Shown in pieces: positions 37,878 through 48,082 of a stretch of 64,000 bases of DNA. The stretch's first letter is position 1. The number at the start of each line of letters is the position of its first letter. The DNA is from Saccharomycopsis fibuligera x Saccharomycopsis cf. fibuligera. Lineage: Eukaryota > Ascomycota > Saccharomycetes > Ascoideales > Saccharomycopsidaceae. Under the pieces are notes generated by a model, which was given only the letters and a program-made list of their open reading frames with translations, was not told the origin of the DNA and did no database searches. The position numbers and the translations under genes are program-made. The stretch lies in the NCBI GenBank assembly GCA_001936135.1, contig CP012812.1, forward strand, positions 1,550,001 to 1,614,000. The letters are read 5' to 3'.

Positions 37878-39779
37878 CTTCAGAAACAGCGATGCCGAGT
37901 GGTGAGGGTGCTATGAGTATGAGAAAAGGCAAGAAACTTGACGTGAATGTTATTATATAAACTTGATAAATCAGTAATGCAAATATATCAAGTAACCGGT
38001 AATGTTGTTTGCAAAAAATTTGAGGCCAGTGAAGATCTTCGAAAGTGGTTTTAAAAAAATCAACTGATTCGCTTAGAGATCTTTTTTTTTTTTTTGTTTT
38101 TTTCTGCTGTGTGTATCTTTTTTCCTCTATTGTTCTTCTGAATGGCTTCAAAGAGTAGCGATGAGTGCCGTAGAAACAATCAAGTACGGCTCAAACAAAG
38201 GATCTGTAGCAATACAGGACAATTGGGTGGGATAGTCAGCTTTGGTTTCTTTTCAGAGCGCGTAGTCTAGTTAGCCACTTTTAATACAGTAAGCTTACTA
38301 CGATTTGCCATCATGATGGCGTTTACCAATAATTCGTGTGAGCGAGTGAGCGAATGAATGAGCGAATCTGCTGCCAAAAAGAAAATGGGCGGGTCACCCT
38401 TGGGTCAAGATATCTCTGTTAGGGGGTTCGTGGTGTGGTAATTCAAGGTCATTTTGGGGGTGTTTAATTTGATTTTTTCACCTGATTTGAGCTGCTGCTC
38501 TTTTTGAGGTGCGTTTGGCTATTTAGTGGTGTGTGGTGTGGGCGCGAAATTTAAAGAGGTGTAGCACCCCCGTTTCATGCTCAGTACAGCCAACGTCACT
38601 TTTTGACAGTTTTTGCTTTACTTAGGCTATCATGGTCAACAAGTAGCAATTACTTTAACTCATTGGTATAATCCAAATGTGTGGCTCACTTAATTGATGT
38701 CAAAACCCCTGTTTGTATAGGATACACTAACTGGCAATGCAATCATATTGGCCAATGCAATCATATTGACCAATCCATCGCTGCGCAATCTAACGGTTTT
38801 CTTGTCATTATGTGATCGAGGCTACTTTACTTTGCTGCTTGGCTCCAGCTCTATCATATAATGCCCTATTCGAGGTGCAGCAACTCAACCGTCATCATTG
38901 CATCATTGAATTTCATGACCTCAACGTGCTTCTGCCATTCTATTCTCGCTGAAATATGATATCCCATAGTACACAGCCCAACTGTTTCTCCGAGCCAAGG
39001 TCCATGCGTGGCGGATAATATCTGACAAGCGAGTCGAGCGCAAAACGGCGTTCATCTTTGGATGCTTGCAATAGCAATTCATTTATCACGTATATTACCA
39101 TAAGCGTAAACCAATCCTGTCCACTCATTACTTTATAAACAGTTTTCAAACAGTACTAGGCCGCTGCTTCGTGGAATTCTGTTCAACTAAACTCAATTAA
39201 AAGCCGATGCGGCTATATATGTCTCCTTTTTCGTTTCCAGCATACATCTGTCACCCCAATGGTATTGACGCGTCGGCAATGTCACATTATTTAAGTTATG
39301 GCGTGAATAATTCATACAGCCTGTATATATCTTTCAATGTATCCCGAACTGTGTCTTAAGTGATAGATGAAACTGGCAGGGTGCTACACCCCCAACCTCC
39401 CACTCTGGCAACTTCGATGAGGCAAGGAGGCGAGAACTCAACAAGTGAGGAGACGAGCAATAGAGCAAAGAAACTACAGCGAGCAACCTTCCCTCGACTA
39501 TATGCCATAGCTGACTGCGGTCGTTGCTCTCTGCCTACATCAAAGGGCTGAAATTACAGTTGTGTGAATTGTTTCGCTGTGGCTTGGGGTTAGTTAACCA
39601 CTATACTAAACTATAAATATACAACACATTTAAATGGACTCAATTCCCCCTCTGCTTTCTTTGCTTTTTTTTTTTGTTCTTGTAGCAAAATATCTTTTTT
39701 TTTTATGTTTTTGTCTATACTAAATTGCTAGATTTGGTACGATAAAGATACAATTGAACGAGACCCTATATATAATAAC
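37878..39779. promoter_or_regulatory. Long divergent promoter region ALO1 / MSC1
   Basis: About 1.9 kb without a gene. Stress-element cores AGGGG/CCCCT occur at 38421-38425, 38706-38710 and 39647-39651. Two 18-bp tandem units (38735-38770) contain CCAAT. The 11-mer GTGTAGCACCC (38559-38569) recurs inverted at 39379-39389. The length suggests complex regulation of at least one of the two genes. A 63-codon frame at 39360-39551 is anonymous. Confidence 0.5.
38735..38770. repeat. 18-bp tandem duplication with CCAAT
   Basis: CAATGCAATCATATTGGC is followed by CAATGCAATCATATTGAC and then CAAT, creating two CCAAT boxes on the + strand (38752-38756 and 38770-38774). Confidence 0.9.
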
Positions 39780-41510
39780 ATGAAGCTATACAATCCAATT
39801 TACCTACTTGCGTTTTTGAACGTTGTTGCCGTCTCTGCCAGCCTTTTTGGTAATGATGGCAGCACTGTCATTGACAGATGGAGTCAACATGACGTTGAGC
39901 AATTTTTGAGAGATCGTGGTTTAACTTACAACCGCAGATCCAAACCTGAAGAATTGAGAAGGTTGGCTAACACTGAATGGAACAAAGTTGCTGGTTCTCA
40001 ATACAGCTGGGGTGATATTAAACAAAAGATTTTGGATGGATCTCCAAACTTGCTCTCTGGTAGTCCAACTCTTGCTTATGATCAATCTTACAAAGATTGG
40101 ATCTTTGACACTTGGTCCAAACAAGATTTGTACAAGTTCATTCATAAGAACAATATCCAATTTTCCAAGGACCAATCTTCTAGAGTCTTGAGTAACAGGG
40201 AATTAATTGACATTATTAAGGATAACTGGGACACTAAGGTTTTGAAAAATAATGAAAAGAAGAAGATTTCTAGCTTGTACCCTGGTGAATGGTTATACGA
40301 CACTTGGAACACTGCTTCTTTGAAAGCATGGTTAACTAAGCACAAGATTGAATATCATGCCAAGGACAGCAGAGATGAGTTGTTGTACAAGGTTAGAAAG
40401 AACATTTACAATGTATCTGCTAATGATTACTTGAAGAATCAATACAATTCTGTCAAGGATGGCATTGTTGGAACGACTAATAGTGCTAGTCTGTACCTTT
40501 CTGAAGCTTCTAAAGAAGCAGCTAAAAAGTATAAAGACTTTAAGCCAGATTCTAATGCTTTCCAATACTGGGATTCTGATGATTTTAAGGCTTGGTTGGC
40601 TGCTAACAAGTTGTCCACCGAAGGTAGCGCTAAAGACCTCACTAACCGTGCTTATGACTATTATGCTCAACAAAAGGGTCATGCTGACAAGAATTACAAC
40701 AAGATTAGCAAAGCGGCTCAAGAAAAGTACAATGATGCTCAAGATAAATATTACGATGCCACCGAAGGAGTTGATAGCAACACTATCTCCAATTATCTTT
40801 TTGAAAGCCTTTACATTTCAGATTTGAAGTTATGGCTTGATCAACACAAGCAATCCACCGAAGGTACCGTTGATGAACTTTATGACCGTGCCGTCAACAC
40901 ATACCATGGCTTGAGTAAAGACGCTGAGCATAAGAAGCACAGATTCAATAAGCTTTTCAACAAGAAACAAAAAGAAGCTCAAAAGAAGGCTGAGGCCAAC
41001 AAAGGCGCTGCAGAAAAAACTGTTGACAAGTACAGCAACTTGGCTGCTGATAAATACAACGATATTGCTCATGATTATTTTGACGATTGGTCCATCGAAG
41101 GTCTTCAAGCTTGGCTTGCAGAACATAAACAGTCTACTGAAGGCTCTGCTGAAGAACTTTATGACCGTTCAGTTAACACATTTACCAGTGCTTATGGTAC
41201 TATTCTTAAGGAACTTGATAATCAGCAAGCTGCCGCTTCTCAGAAGCTCAGTGATGTGAAGAGTTCTGCCAAGTCTGGAATTGACTCATTGCAAGTCACT
41301 GCTGCTCATTGGTGGAACACATTGTACCTTGATGGATACAACTGGTGGTACAAGGGCAGAGGTTGGTTCACTGGTGAGGCTGTTCCAGAAACTTTGAAGG
41401 CTAAAGATAGCTACTTGGTATCTCCAACAGACTCGTGGTTAACAACTTGGTATAAGCATGCCAAGGTTAACTTTAGATACTATGTTCTTGGTGAACATGT
41501 TTATGTGTAA
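39780..41510 (+). CDS. MSC1: Ish1/Msc1-family stress-response membrane protein
   Basis: A 576-aa protein with an N-terminal signal sequence (about 1-20) followed by tandem Ish1-type helix-extended-helix modules. These read as repeats of the form W(S/D)..(D/G)L..WL..H.....G(T/S)..EL..R. Examples are YDTWNTASLKAWLTKHKIEY, YWDSDDFKAWLAANKLSTEG, LYISDLKLWLDQHKQSTEG and DWSIEGLQAWLAEHKQSTEG, at least six units in all. Charged coiled linkers separate them. Known relatives are S. pombe Ish1 (stress-induced, nuclear envelope) and S. cerevisiae Msc1 (meiotic sister-chromatid recombination, found with mitochondria/ER). STRE-like CCCCT sites upstream agree with stress induction (inference). Intact; the start is the first ATG. 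Confidence 0.85.
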   Translation: MKLYNPIYLLAFLNVVAVSASLFGNDGSTVIDRWSQHDVEQFLRDRGLTYNRRSKPEELRRLANTEWNKVAGSQYSWGDIKQKILDGSPNLLSGSPTLAYDQSYKDWIFDTWSKQDLYKFIHKNNIQFSKDQSSRVLSNRELIDIIKDNWDTKVLKNNEKKKISSLYPGEWLYDTWNTASLKAWLTKHKIEYHAKDSRDELLYKVRKNIYNVSANDYLKNQYNSVKDGIVGTTNSASLYLSEASKEAAKKYKDFKPDSNAFQYWDSDDFKAWLAANKLSTEGSAKDLTNRAYDYYAQQKGHADKNYNKISKAAQEKYNDAQDKYYDATEGVDSNTISNYLFESLYISDLKLWLDQHKQSTEGTVDELYDRAVNTYHGLSKDAEHKKHRFNKLFNKKQKEAQKKAEANKGAAEKTVDKYSNLAADKYNDIAHDYFDDWSIEGLQAWLAEHKQSTEGSAEELYDRSVNTFTSAYGTILKELDNQQAAASQKLSDVKSSAKSGIDSLQVTAAHWWNTLYLDGYNWWYKGRGWFTGEAVPETLKAKDSYLVSPTDSWLTTWYKHAKVNFRYYVLGEHVYV

Positions 41511-42066
41511 TTAGTTTAATTTCCTTTTTTTTAACAAAAATGAATTTGAATTAATTAGCTTATATATTAATGGGAAACGAATGTTGTGTTTTAAATGAAT
41601 ACTTTTTATTTTCATTTTGTGATTTTTTGATGATCTTTCATAAGTTTTTTATGAGATATATGTCCATGCAGTAATAAAAAAGACTGTTGAGTTTTAAGTA
41701 TCTTGTATTGTAGTTTATACAATAAAAATTCTGTATAAAACAGCCTTCTACGCAGTGGCTTCTGAGAAACGCCTATGGTGGTTATAATTCCTATTCTACT
41801 TGACTGTGAACGGATGCTTACATGGTGAGCATATAGCAAACACCAATGTTGAGAATCGTGCATGACATTGCTCCTAACCGCACTCCAACGCCAGAACGAA
41901 AAAAAAAAAAAAAAAAAAGACAAAATACAAGAAAACAGTTGACGCTGAAATAGTAAAAATAAAATATTAATTTAATGGATTAAAGCAAAACAAAGCAAAA
42001 TACCGCTGCAAATCAGGTCAAGCACAAAGGCCCTACTACGAATACTCCGACCAGCAGCATAGCACA
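41511..42066. other. Spacer MSC1 / RSC9
   Basis: AT-rich, with an A run near 41900-41917. It includes the RSC9 promoter. No gene recognised. Confidence 0.5.
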
Positions 42067-44079
42067 ATGTCAACAGATTCAAACAGAAGAGTGCTAAGAC
42101 ACGCTCCGAAACCACATGTTCCTTTTGTGCCGGAGACCCACAATCCTAGACCGCGACACCATAATAACCAATCGTCGTCGCGTCATTCTACTCCAACTGC
42201 CGCCGTTGCTCCTCCTTCAGTATATCCTCCTTCATTTTTTGAAGGTGGAGTATTTGGAACTACTGGTAATGGTCATGGAAACGGTAATGGTAACGGCAAC
42301 GGCAATGGCAATGGTTTTAGCACCATCAATGGTATGGGAGGATTTAACAGTGGCAGCATTAATGGCGGCTTTGACCAACAGCAATATATCGTGGCTAAGC
42401 CAATAAATGAAAACAACCAGTTTGACAATTTCCAACAACAGCAACAGGCCGCATTATATAACAGACAGCAAAGTAAAGGGTTATTGCCATTCAATTACAC
42501 GGGAATTCCTGGGGTCGGTGTGCCTTCAGTAGATTTGCAAACCAGACTCAAGTTTGCCCTTTTGTCAGGATTGGAAGAAGAAGTTAGATGGGCCTTGACT
42601 CAGCTTGTGTCCATGTCTAAGAACATTCCTCATTTGTTGAATTTGAAAAATAATGTATTTTATGCAGAACAGTTGATTGAACATTATCGTCAATGTCCAT
42701 TTATAGACCCAGCAGTGAAATATAAAGCAACGTACCCTTACTTGTTGCAAAATCTTGGCAAAGATGGATTAGGAATCAAGATTGAAAACTCAGTTGATGC
42801 CGCGTTAGCATTGAGAAACTTGTCGCAGGATACTGATAGCGCCCAAATATTATCATTGAATCCCGTGGTTAAAGAAACTGCCATCAAGATCTTGCAAAGT
42901 GATATCATCACTAACGAATTACCAGTGGGAGAAACATATGATTCAGCTAGCAGTTTATTACAATTTACAGTGGATATTGTTGAGTCAATATCTTCATATA
43001 TTGCCCCAGCTTATAAAGACGATGAGTTGTTCGTTACATTAGTGACTTCGTTAACCAGATCTACTGATCGATCCATTATTATTTCTATATTAAGATCGCT
43101 TTCTAGACTTTTGGTTAGATCTAATATCAACACCAAGACGCAATACGCTTCGGAAAACATTACTTCTCATGTACTCGATACAGTTATCAATTTCTTACTT
43201 ATTGAGACTGATCCGGAATTGATCTTAACTGCGTTGGATTTCTTGTATCAATACATTTTGCCTGGGGGAATTAGAATAACAAACTTGCTTAAATCTACCA
43301 CTAGACAACTAACACTAATGGACGTCTTACCGCGTCTCTTGACCCACGGTCTTACAATCCCACCGCAAACTATTGGTCTGGAGCCATTACGTTTGATTAG
43401 AAGAGCAAGAGTGCCGGCTCCAGAAGTGGCTAAACGTCTTTCTGACCAATTATACGAAGAAGTTAACAAGCTTGATGAACCACTGCGAGCTACTATTTGG
43501 ATGAGATGTTGTTTCAAAGCAATTCAAGAAAGTGATGTGACGCAAATCTCTCTTTGGAAATCTTATGAGCTGCAATTTCAAAAAGAACATGGTCGTCAAG
43601 GAGGCAAAAAACTTTTACCAGCAGTGGATTTCATTAAAAATGTGTCTAATGCTTTCCCTAACTCTGCCGCAATGGTGATCACTAACCCAGAAACAAACCA
43701 GCGGAAATTTATCATCAAGGGTATTGAACCAAGACATGTGCCTGCAGATATTCAAACTGGTAACTTGGAAGCCGCCAATCCTGCGCTTGCTGCTGCTAAT
43801 AGCACCGACGGCACTAGTCCTTTAGCATTGGCCGATAAGAGTTTACCATCGCAGCAAATACCAGTGAACATTATGGCAGCGATGGTTAACAAGCCCAAAA
43901 AAATCACCGATATTGGCAATAGCACATCATTGTTGTTGACGGGGTTGGTGGTACATGATAAAGGGAAAATGTTGGTGAAAGCAATAGAAAGTGATTTGAT
44001 TAAAAAAGTTGATGAAGCACCAATATTGTATGAGAATTTGGTTGATTGTTTGACAGCGGTGGCGGGTATTCAATCATGA
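42067..44079 (+). CDS. RSC9: RSC chromatin-remodelling complex subunit Rsc9-like
   Basis: A 670-aa nuclear protein. Residues 1-150 are low complexity (His/Ser/Pro, a Gly-Asn run near 72-90, Gln runs). The core (about 155-450) is helical and armadillo-like (ALALRNLSQDTDSAQILS, LEPLRLIRRARVPAPEVAKRL). It is followed by RATIWMRCCFKAIQESDVTQ, ISLWKSYELQFQ and LLPAVDFIKNVSNAFPNSAA, the RFX-like DNA-binding region of Rsc9-type proteins. I see no clear ARID at the N-terminus. RSC slides and ejects nucleosomes at promoters. In-frame CTG codons at residues 438 (GLEPLRL) and 502 (YELQF) would read Ser in a CUG-Ser yeast. Intact. Confidence 0.75.
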   Translation: MSTDSNRRVLRHAPKPHVPFVPETHNPRPRHHNNQSSSRHSTPTAAVAPPSVYPPSFFEGGVFGTTGNGHGNGNGNGNGNGNGFSTINGMGGFNSGSINGGFDQQQYIVAKPINENNQFDNFQQQQQAALYNRQQSKGLLPFNYTGIPGVGVPSVDLQTRLKFALLSGLEEEVRWALTQLVSMSKNIPHLLNLKNNVFYAEQLIEHYRQCPFIDPAVKYKATYPYLLQNLGKDGLGIKIENSVDAALALRNLSQDTDSAQILSLNPVVKETAIKILQSDIITNELPVGETYDSASSLLQFTVDIVESISSYIAPAYKDDELFVTLVTSLTRSTDRSIIISILRSLSRLLVRSNINTKTQYASENITSHVLDTVINFLLIETDPELILTALDFLYQYILPGGIRITNLLKSTTRQLTLMDVLPRLLTHGLTIPPQTIGLEPLRLIRRARVPAPEVAKRLSDQLYEEVNKLDEPLRATIWMRCCFKAIQESDVTQISLWKSYELQFQKEHGRQGGKKLLPAVDFIKNVSNAFPNSAAMVITNPETNQRKFIIKGIEPRHVPADIQTGNLEAANPALAAANSTDGTSPLALADKSLPSQQIPVNIMAAMVNKPKKITDIGNSTSLLLTGLVVHDKGKMLVKAIESDLIKKVDEAPILYENLVDCLTAVAGIQS

Positions 44080-45471
44080 GGGTTGAACTTTTTTTTATAT
44101 CTTCCTTTTCTTCTTTTTTTTTTTAAAAAAAAAAATGCTTCTGTATTCTAATCTTCTCAACTCATTTTTTTTTGCGTTTTTTTTTTTTTTTTTTTTTGTT
44201 GTTTTTGTTTGTTTTGTTTTGATATTTCAACTTTCATAGCATTCTGAAAAAGAAGTGGCGCTTTTTTTTACTTGCTTTCATCTTTCTCTCTTTGCCTTGC
44301 CTTGTTTTTTTCTTATTTGCCAACTTGCGTATCTGTATAATGTACAATAAATTATCTTCTTTGACCAACTCTTCTACTGTGAGATGAATCAAGACAGATC
44401 CAAGATGTGATTGCGGTAGACTTCAGTCACTCCTGAATGCATGTCACTGACATAACTACTAAACAAAATTATTATACACCGTCTAATTGAACGTCTGCTC
44501 GAACATTAAAATCTCTCCTTTGAGCAGCATGAAAGGGAGTGGGTTCTATTTATTTTTGCCTTAGTGTCAGTAAAAAAAAACAATTTAACCACAGACGCAA
44601 TAAAGAGCAAAAGTTCTCCTCGTTGTTCTCAAACCAATATTACTACCATCATACGCCATGTTCTACTATACTGCCAACTATATACAATCTTGAACTTCTG
44701 TGCACACCACTATAGTACACGCATCGCCTTTGGCATCGGGCATCGGGCATCGGCATAGGCATAGGCATCGTGCACCATCAATTCATAACGTCCGTCGGTC
44801 GCTTTCCGTCCCGAACTATTCCGAAAGCGAAGTGGCACAGAACGTCTGCTATCTCGCGTCTAAGCTTGTACTGGCACTGGGGTGTCCGGTTTACAGCACC
44901 GCGCTTTACAAATTGCACCGGCTGCTAATAAGTTTCTGGCTCGGTCCGGGGGTGCCACCACCCTTCGCACTGTGCTGCTCTTGTTTTTGCGCCGTGGCGT
45001 GGGCCCCTCTGCGGTCGGCCGGGAAGCCGGGGTACCCTCACTGCTTTTTGCATGACTACCGGGTACGTGACCCCGACGAGGGCACACCAAAGCGGGGGCG
45101 TCGGTACCGGGAAAGGGCGAGGAAAAACGGTTGAAGTTAGGCCCCACCGGTGGCAGTCTTCCTATTTTTTTTTTTGTTCTTTCTAGTTTGGCTCTATTAA
45201 TTTTTTTGTTTATTCTTTTGGAGGTTCTACTAAAGTATAGTTAGCAAACACATTCACTTCTTTTCTTTGGTATGTCTGTTTTAGATTGAATTGCGGTGTT
45301 TTGCGAATTTCTGATATTATCCATTTGTACTGTTTCCTTAAAGTTATCATCTTGTCAGCTTTGCAACGGAGACGCGTTCTGAAACTTACTAATTCATTTG
45401 AAAGCCATATAATCGGACCAAATCAATAGAACAGGAAGGCTCAATTTACAACAATTTTCACTTAGCGCCTG
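44080..45471. promoter_or_regulatory. Promoter region of the BED-finger gene with a GC-rich island
   Basis: The first part is T-rich (T runs at 44115-44195). The stretch at about 44715-45150 is strikingly G+C-rich for this genome. It begins with short GGCATC(G/A)-type tandem repeats (44730-44770) and contains many CGG/CCG triplets. Open frames on both strands there (144 and 95 codons) look like by-products of low stop frequency. A long, motif-dense 5' region is common for yeast regulator genes. Confidence 0.5.
44728..44770. repeat. Degenerate GGCATC tandem repeat
   Basis: Several 6-7 bp units of the form GGCATCG/GGCATAG in a row, at the left edge of the GC-rich island. Confidence 0.75.
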
Positions 45472-47001
45472 ATGTCTTCTCAATCGCTTGTCAATTTAAA
45501 TTACGACAGAAGTCTTGAAAGCACACTCGATCAAGAGCTTCGTAGCTACAATGACAGGAATCCATCGTCCGGTTTGCGTCTGGTTAGTCAGTCCACTACT
45601 CCATCGTCTAATCAAGTGAATTCACTTCAAAAGGAAGTTAGCTCCCATTTTGCCCAACATTCTCATCCGGGCACTCCTCAACACCAGCAACTGTACCAGC
45701 ACCAACATCAGCAACAACATCAGCACCAGCATCAACAACAGCCTCAACAACAACAACTGGATGTAGCCGCTGCGGCGGCTGCGGCTGCTGCTGCCTCAAG
45801 TATTGCTACTGCTGCATCTTCAATGGGCACTCCAGATGGCACTCAGTCAGCCCATGGCGGTGTATCGGTTCCAGGAGGCAACCAAAGCAACAACCCAAAT
45901 GCTCCAAATACTGGCAATAATGGTTCCAATGTTGGTAGCGTCACATCAGTTACTGCCTCTCATCATCATTCCCCAGCTCATCACAACAACAGCGCTAACA
46001 CCAGTGCCACCACCCCGGTCAGACACCGAATTAACAAACCGGGTCAAAGATTCGGCGCTAAGAAAAAATCATGGGTATGGAATTGGTTTATTCAAGACAG
46101 TGAAGATACCAATTTGGCCACATGTGAGCACTGCTCTAAAATTATTAGAAGATTGCCTAGTGATAAAGGATCCCCAAAAAAGCTCAGTGAGCATTTGAAA
46201 ACTCATAAAATCAACAAGGAGACTCCAAATCCACGCCGTGCTTCATTCCTCAACCCACATCATCATTCTGCTCTTGCAGTATCTGCAGTTACTGGAGGAG
46301 CTGGAAGTAATGGCACTGCTGGTGGGCTTGGAGGATCTTCAAATAGTCCTGGGCCAGCCGGTAACAACTCAGCTGCCAACAGTCTTACAGGTGTTACGAA
46401 TTCCGCTACAACTCGCTTAAATATTTTCAATACTCCGACAGGCGATACATTTCTCGATACCGCAGAGTTTGACAATTCGTCATATTCACAAATGAAGTTT
46501 CACAAGGATATTATGCGGTTCTTGACGGACAACAAACTCCCAATTAATATTGTAAAGACTCCAAGTTTCCGCCAGTTGATTTTTACTTTGCGTCCAGAAT
46601 CCATCTTGGACTTGAATGAGCTTAACAATTTGTACTCTTCATTACTTCAAGTAATTAAAAACGAGAATCCAGCTAGTGTTATTCCAGCTACTGGAGGTGG
46701 TAGCATTAGCAGTAATATCGGCGGTGGTATCAGCGGCGTCAGTGGTGTCCCTGGTGTCAGTAGTGTTGGTAGTGTTAGCGGCGTTAGCAGTGGACCAGGT
46801 GGATCGCCAAATCAGCAGCAGCAACTGGTCCAGCAGCAAGTACAGCAGCAAGTACAACAACAGGTTCAGCAGCAAGCTCAGCAAGCGGTACAGCAAGCTC
46901 AACAACAAGCCCAGCAACACCAACAACAGAATGGCCAGCATCGTCAGCTGGGGCATCATCACCATCATCACCAACCGGGCACGCCAAGTTGGTTGAGCTG
47001 A
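45472..47001 (+). CDS. BED zinc-finger protein, probably derived from a hAT transposase
   Basis: A 509-aa putative transcription regulator. Residues 60-115 are Gln/His- and Ala-rich. A BED-type finger lies at about 187-243: SWVWNWFIQDSEDTNLATCEHC, then SKIIRR...LSEHLKTHK, giving C-x2-C...H-x3-H ligands with the aromatic WVWNWF lead typical of BED. Residues about 340-395 read MKFHKDIMRFLTDNKLPINI and VKTPSFRQLIFTLRP, which resembles the segment after the BED finger in hAT transposases ('fl...LP...v...FR.L...L.P'). The rest of the transposase (RNase H-like core, C-terminal dimerisation region) is absent, and no terminal inverted repeats were noticed. Gln/His-rich low-complexity C-terminus. Best read as a host regulator with transposase ancestry (inference). 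Confidence 0.7.
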   Translation: MSSQSLVNLNYDRSLESTLDQELRSYNDRNPSSGLRLVSQSTTPSSNQVNSLQKEVSSHFAQHSHPGTPQHQQLYQHQHQQQHQHQHQQQPQQQQLDVAAAAAAAAAASSIATAASSMGTPDGTQSAHGGVSVPGGNQSNNPNAPNTGNNGSNVGSVTSVTASHHHSPAHHNNSANTSATTPVRHRINKPGQRFGAKKKSWVWNWFIQDSEDTNLATCEHCSKIIRRLPSDKGSPKKLSEHLKTHKINKETPNPRRASFLNPHHHSALAVSAVTGGAGSNGTAGGLGGSSNSPGPAGNNSAANSLTGVTNSATTRLNIFNTPTGDTFLDTAEFDNSSYSQMKFHKDIMRFLTDNKLPINIVKTPSFRQLIFTLRPESILDLNELNNLYSSLLQVIKNENPASVIPATGGGSISSNIGGGISGVSGVPGVSSVGSVSGVSSGPGGSPNQQQQLVQQQVQQQVQQQVQQQAQQAVQQAQQQAQQHQQQNGQHRQLGHHHHHHQPGTPSWLS

Positions 47002-48082
47002 TGCTTGGTTATTTGTTATAGTGTAAGTGGGTCTTTCTTTTCTGACTTTTGTTAGAATCTTTTTTTGTTTTTTGTTTTTCCTTCATGATTTGTGAAGGAC
47101 TTGATACTTTTTTCTATTACCATTAGTGTTTTTGTTTAGACTGATTTCCATTTTGTCGCGGCTTTTATAATGGTGTGTTTTCTTGTATGTGATTTTTTGT
47201 ATCTCCTCTCTTACTTTTTTTTATATCTTTATTTACTTTTTTTTTTTCTTATTTCCATTACTTGCAATCTTCCCGTTTTTCCTTTATTTATTACTTTGCA
47301 AGATGTGTATTTTTAGTTGTCTATTTTATGTATATCATTATAATATTAAACGGTGGTTTTGTTCAAAAGGATTCATTAAGCTCAATCATTTTTAGATTTT
47401 TACTGTAAAGTTGCTAATTTTCTAAGCATGCAATTATTGAATCGTGCTCTTTAATTTTTTGCTGTTACAAGGCTTCATTTCACAAAATAACGTCACATAT
47501 AGCATAAGCCATAAGCACCATTCAATACTTTCATTCATCTATATATATTGTGATAAGCAATAGAGACCAATACCAGTGACAATAAAAATGAGGCAAGTGG
47601 TTCAAGTAAGTATCCGCATGGCATGGCTAAAAATTTAATTAGCATAATCGTCCAAGGCCTTGTTTTTGTGAGTTAATTGGTGCTGTGAAGAAAATGAAAT
47701 TACATGTAAACCAACAACTTGATTCCATACTCAAATAATGAAGGGGAATAAAAAATTTTTCTTTGCCTTCTGCACCAAGTGTCGATCAAGAACTAGTGCT
47801 TACATTCAATTAAAAGGTATGGCTATAGCTTATGTAGCTTGTAGCTCGGGTAGGGCCAAAAACCCGATTTCTGCACCAATTTTACAGCATGCGTCACGAT
47901 ATGCATTATTTTTTTTTTTTTTTATCTAATCCAGCTTTTTAAAGACATATATGCTAGTTGCTATTATTTTACATAGAAACACAAACAATAATTACAAGAC
48001 AAATCCCAATACTTCCTGAAAATTGCTACGGTTTTCCTAACAGCATAAAAATCCTCGGCATATCCGACATTCTCAACAAGTT
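47002..48082. other. Convergent spacer, BED-finger gene / GCR1_C gene
   Basis: T-rich DNA. An ATG-AGG-CAA-GTG-GTT-CAA|GTAAGT stretch at 47588-47611 looks like a tiny first exon with a 5' splice site. I could not find a convincing branch point or a second exon with recognisable content (the open frame at 47738-47929 has CxxC but no family). Not called. Confidence 0.4.

Noticed and set aside
44700-45147. 144- and 95-codon open frames on opposite strands in the GC-rich island
   Set aside because: They arise from low stop-codon density; neither has recognisable content.
47588-47929. Possible small spliced gene (tiny first exon with GTAAGT, then a frame with CxxC)
   Set aside because: No convincing branch point or 3' splice site, and the second frame matches nothing I know.
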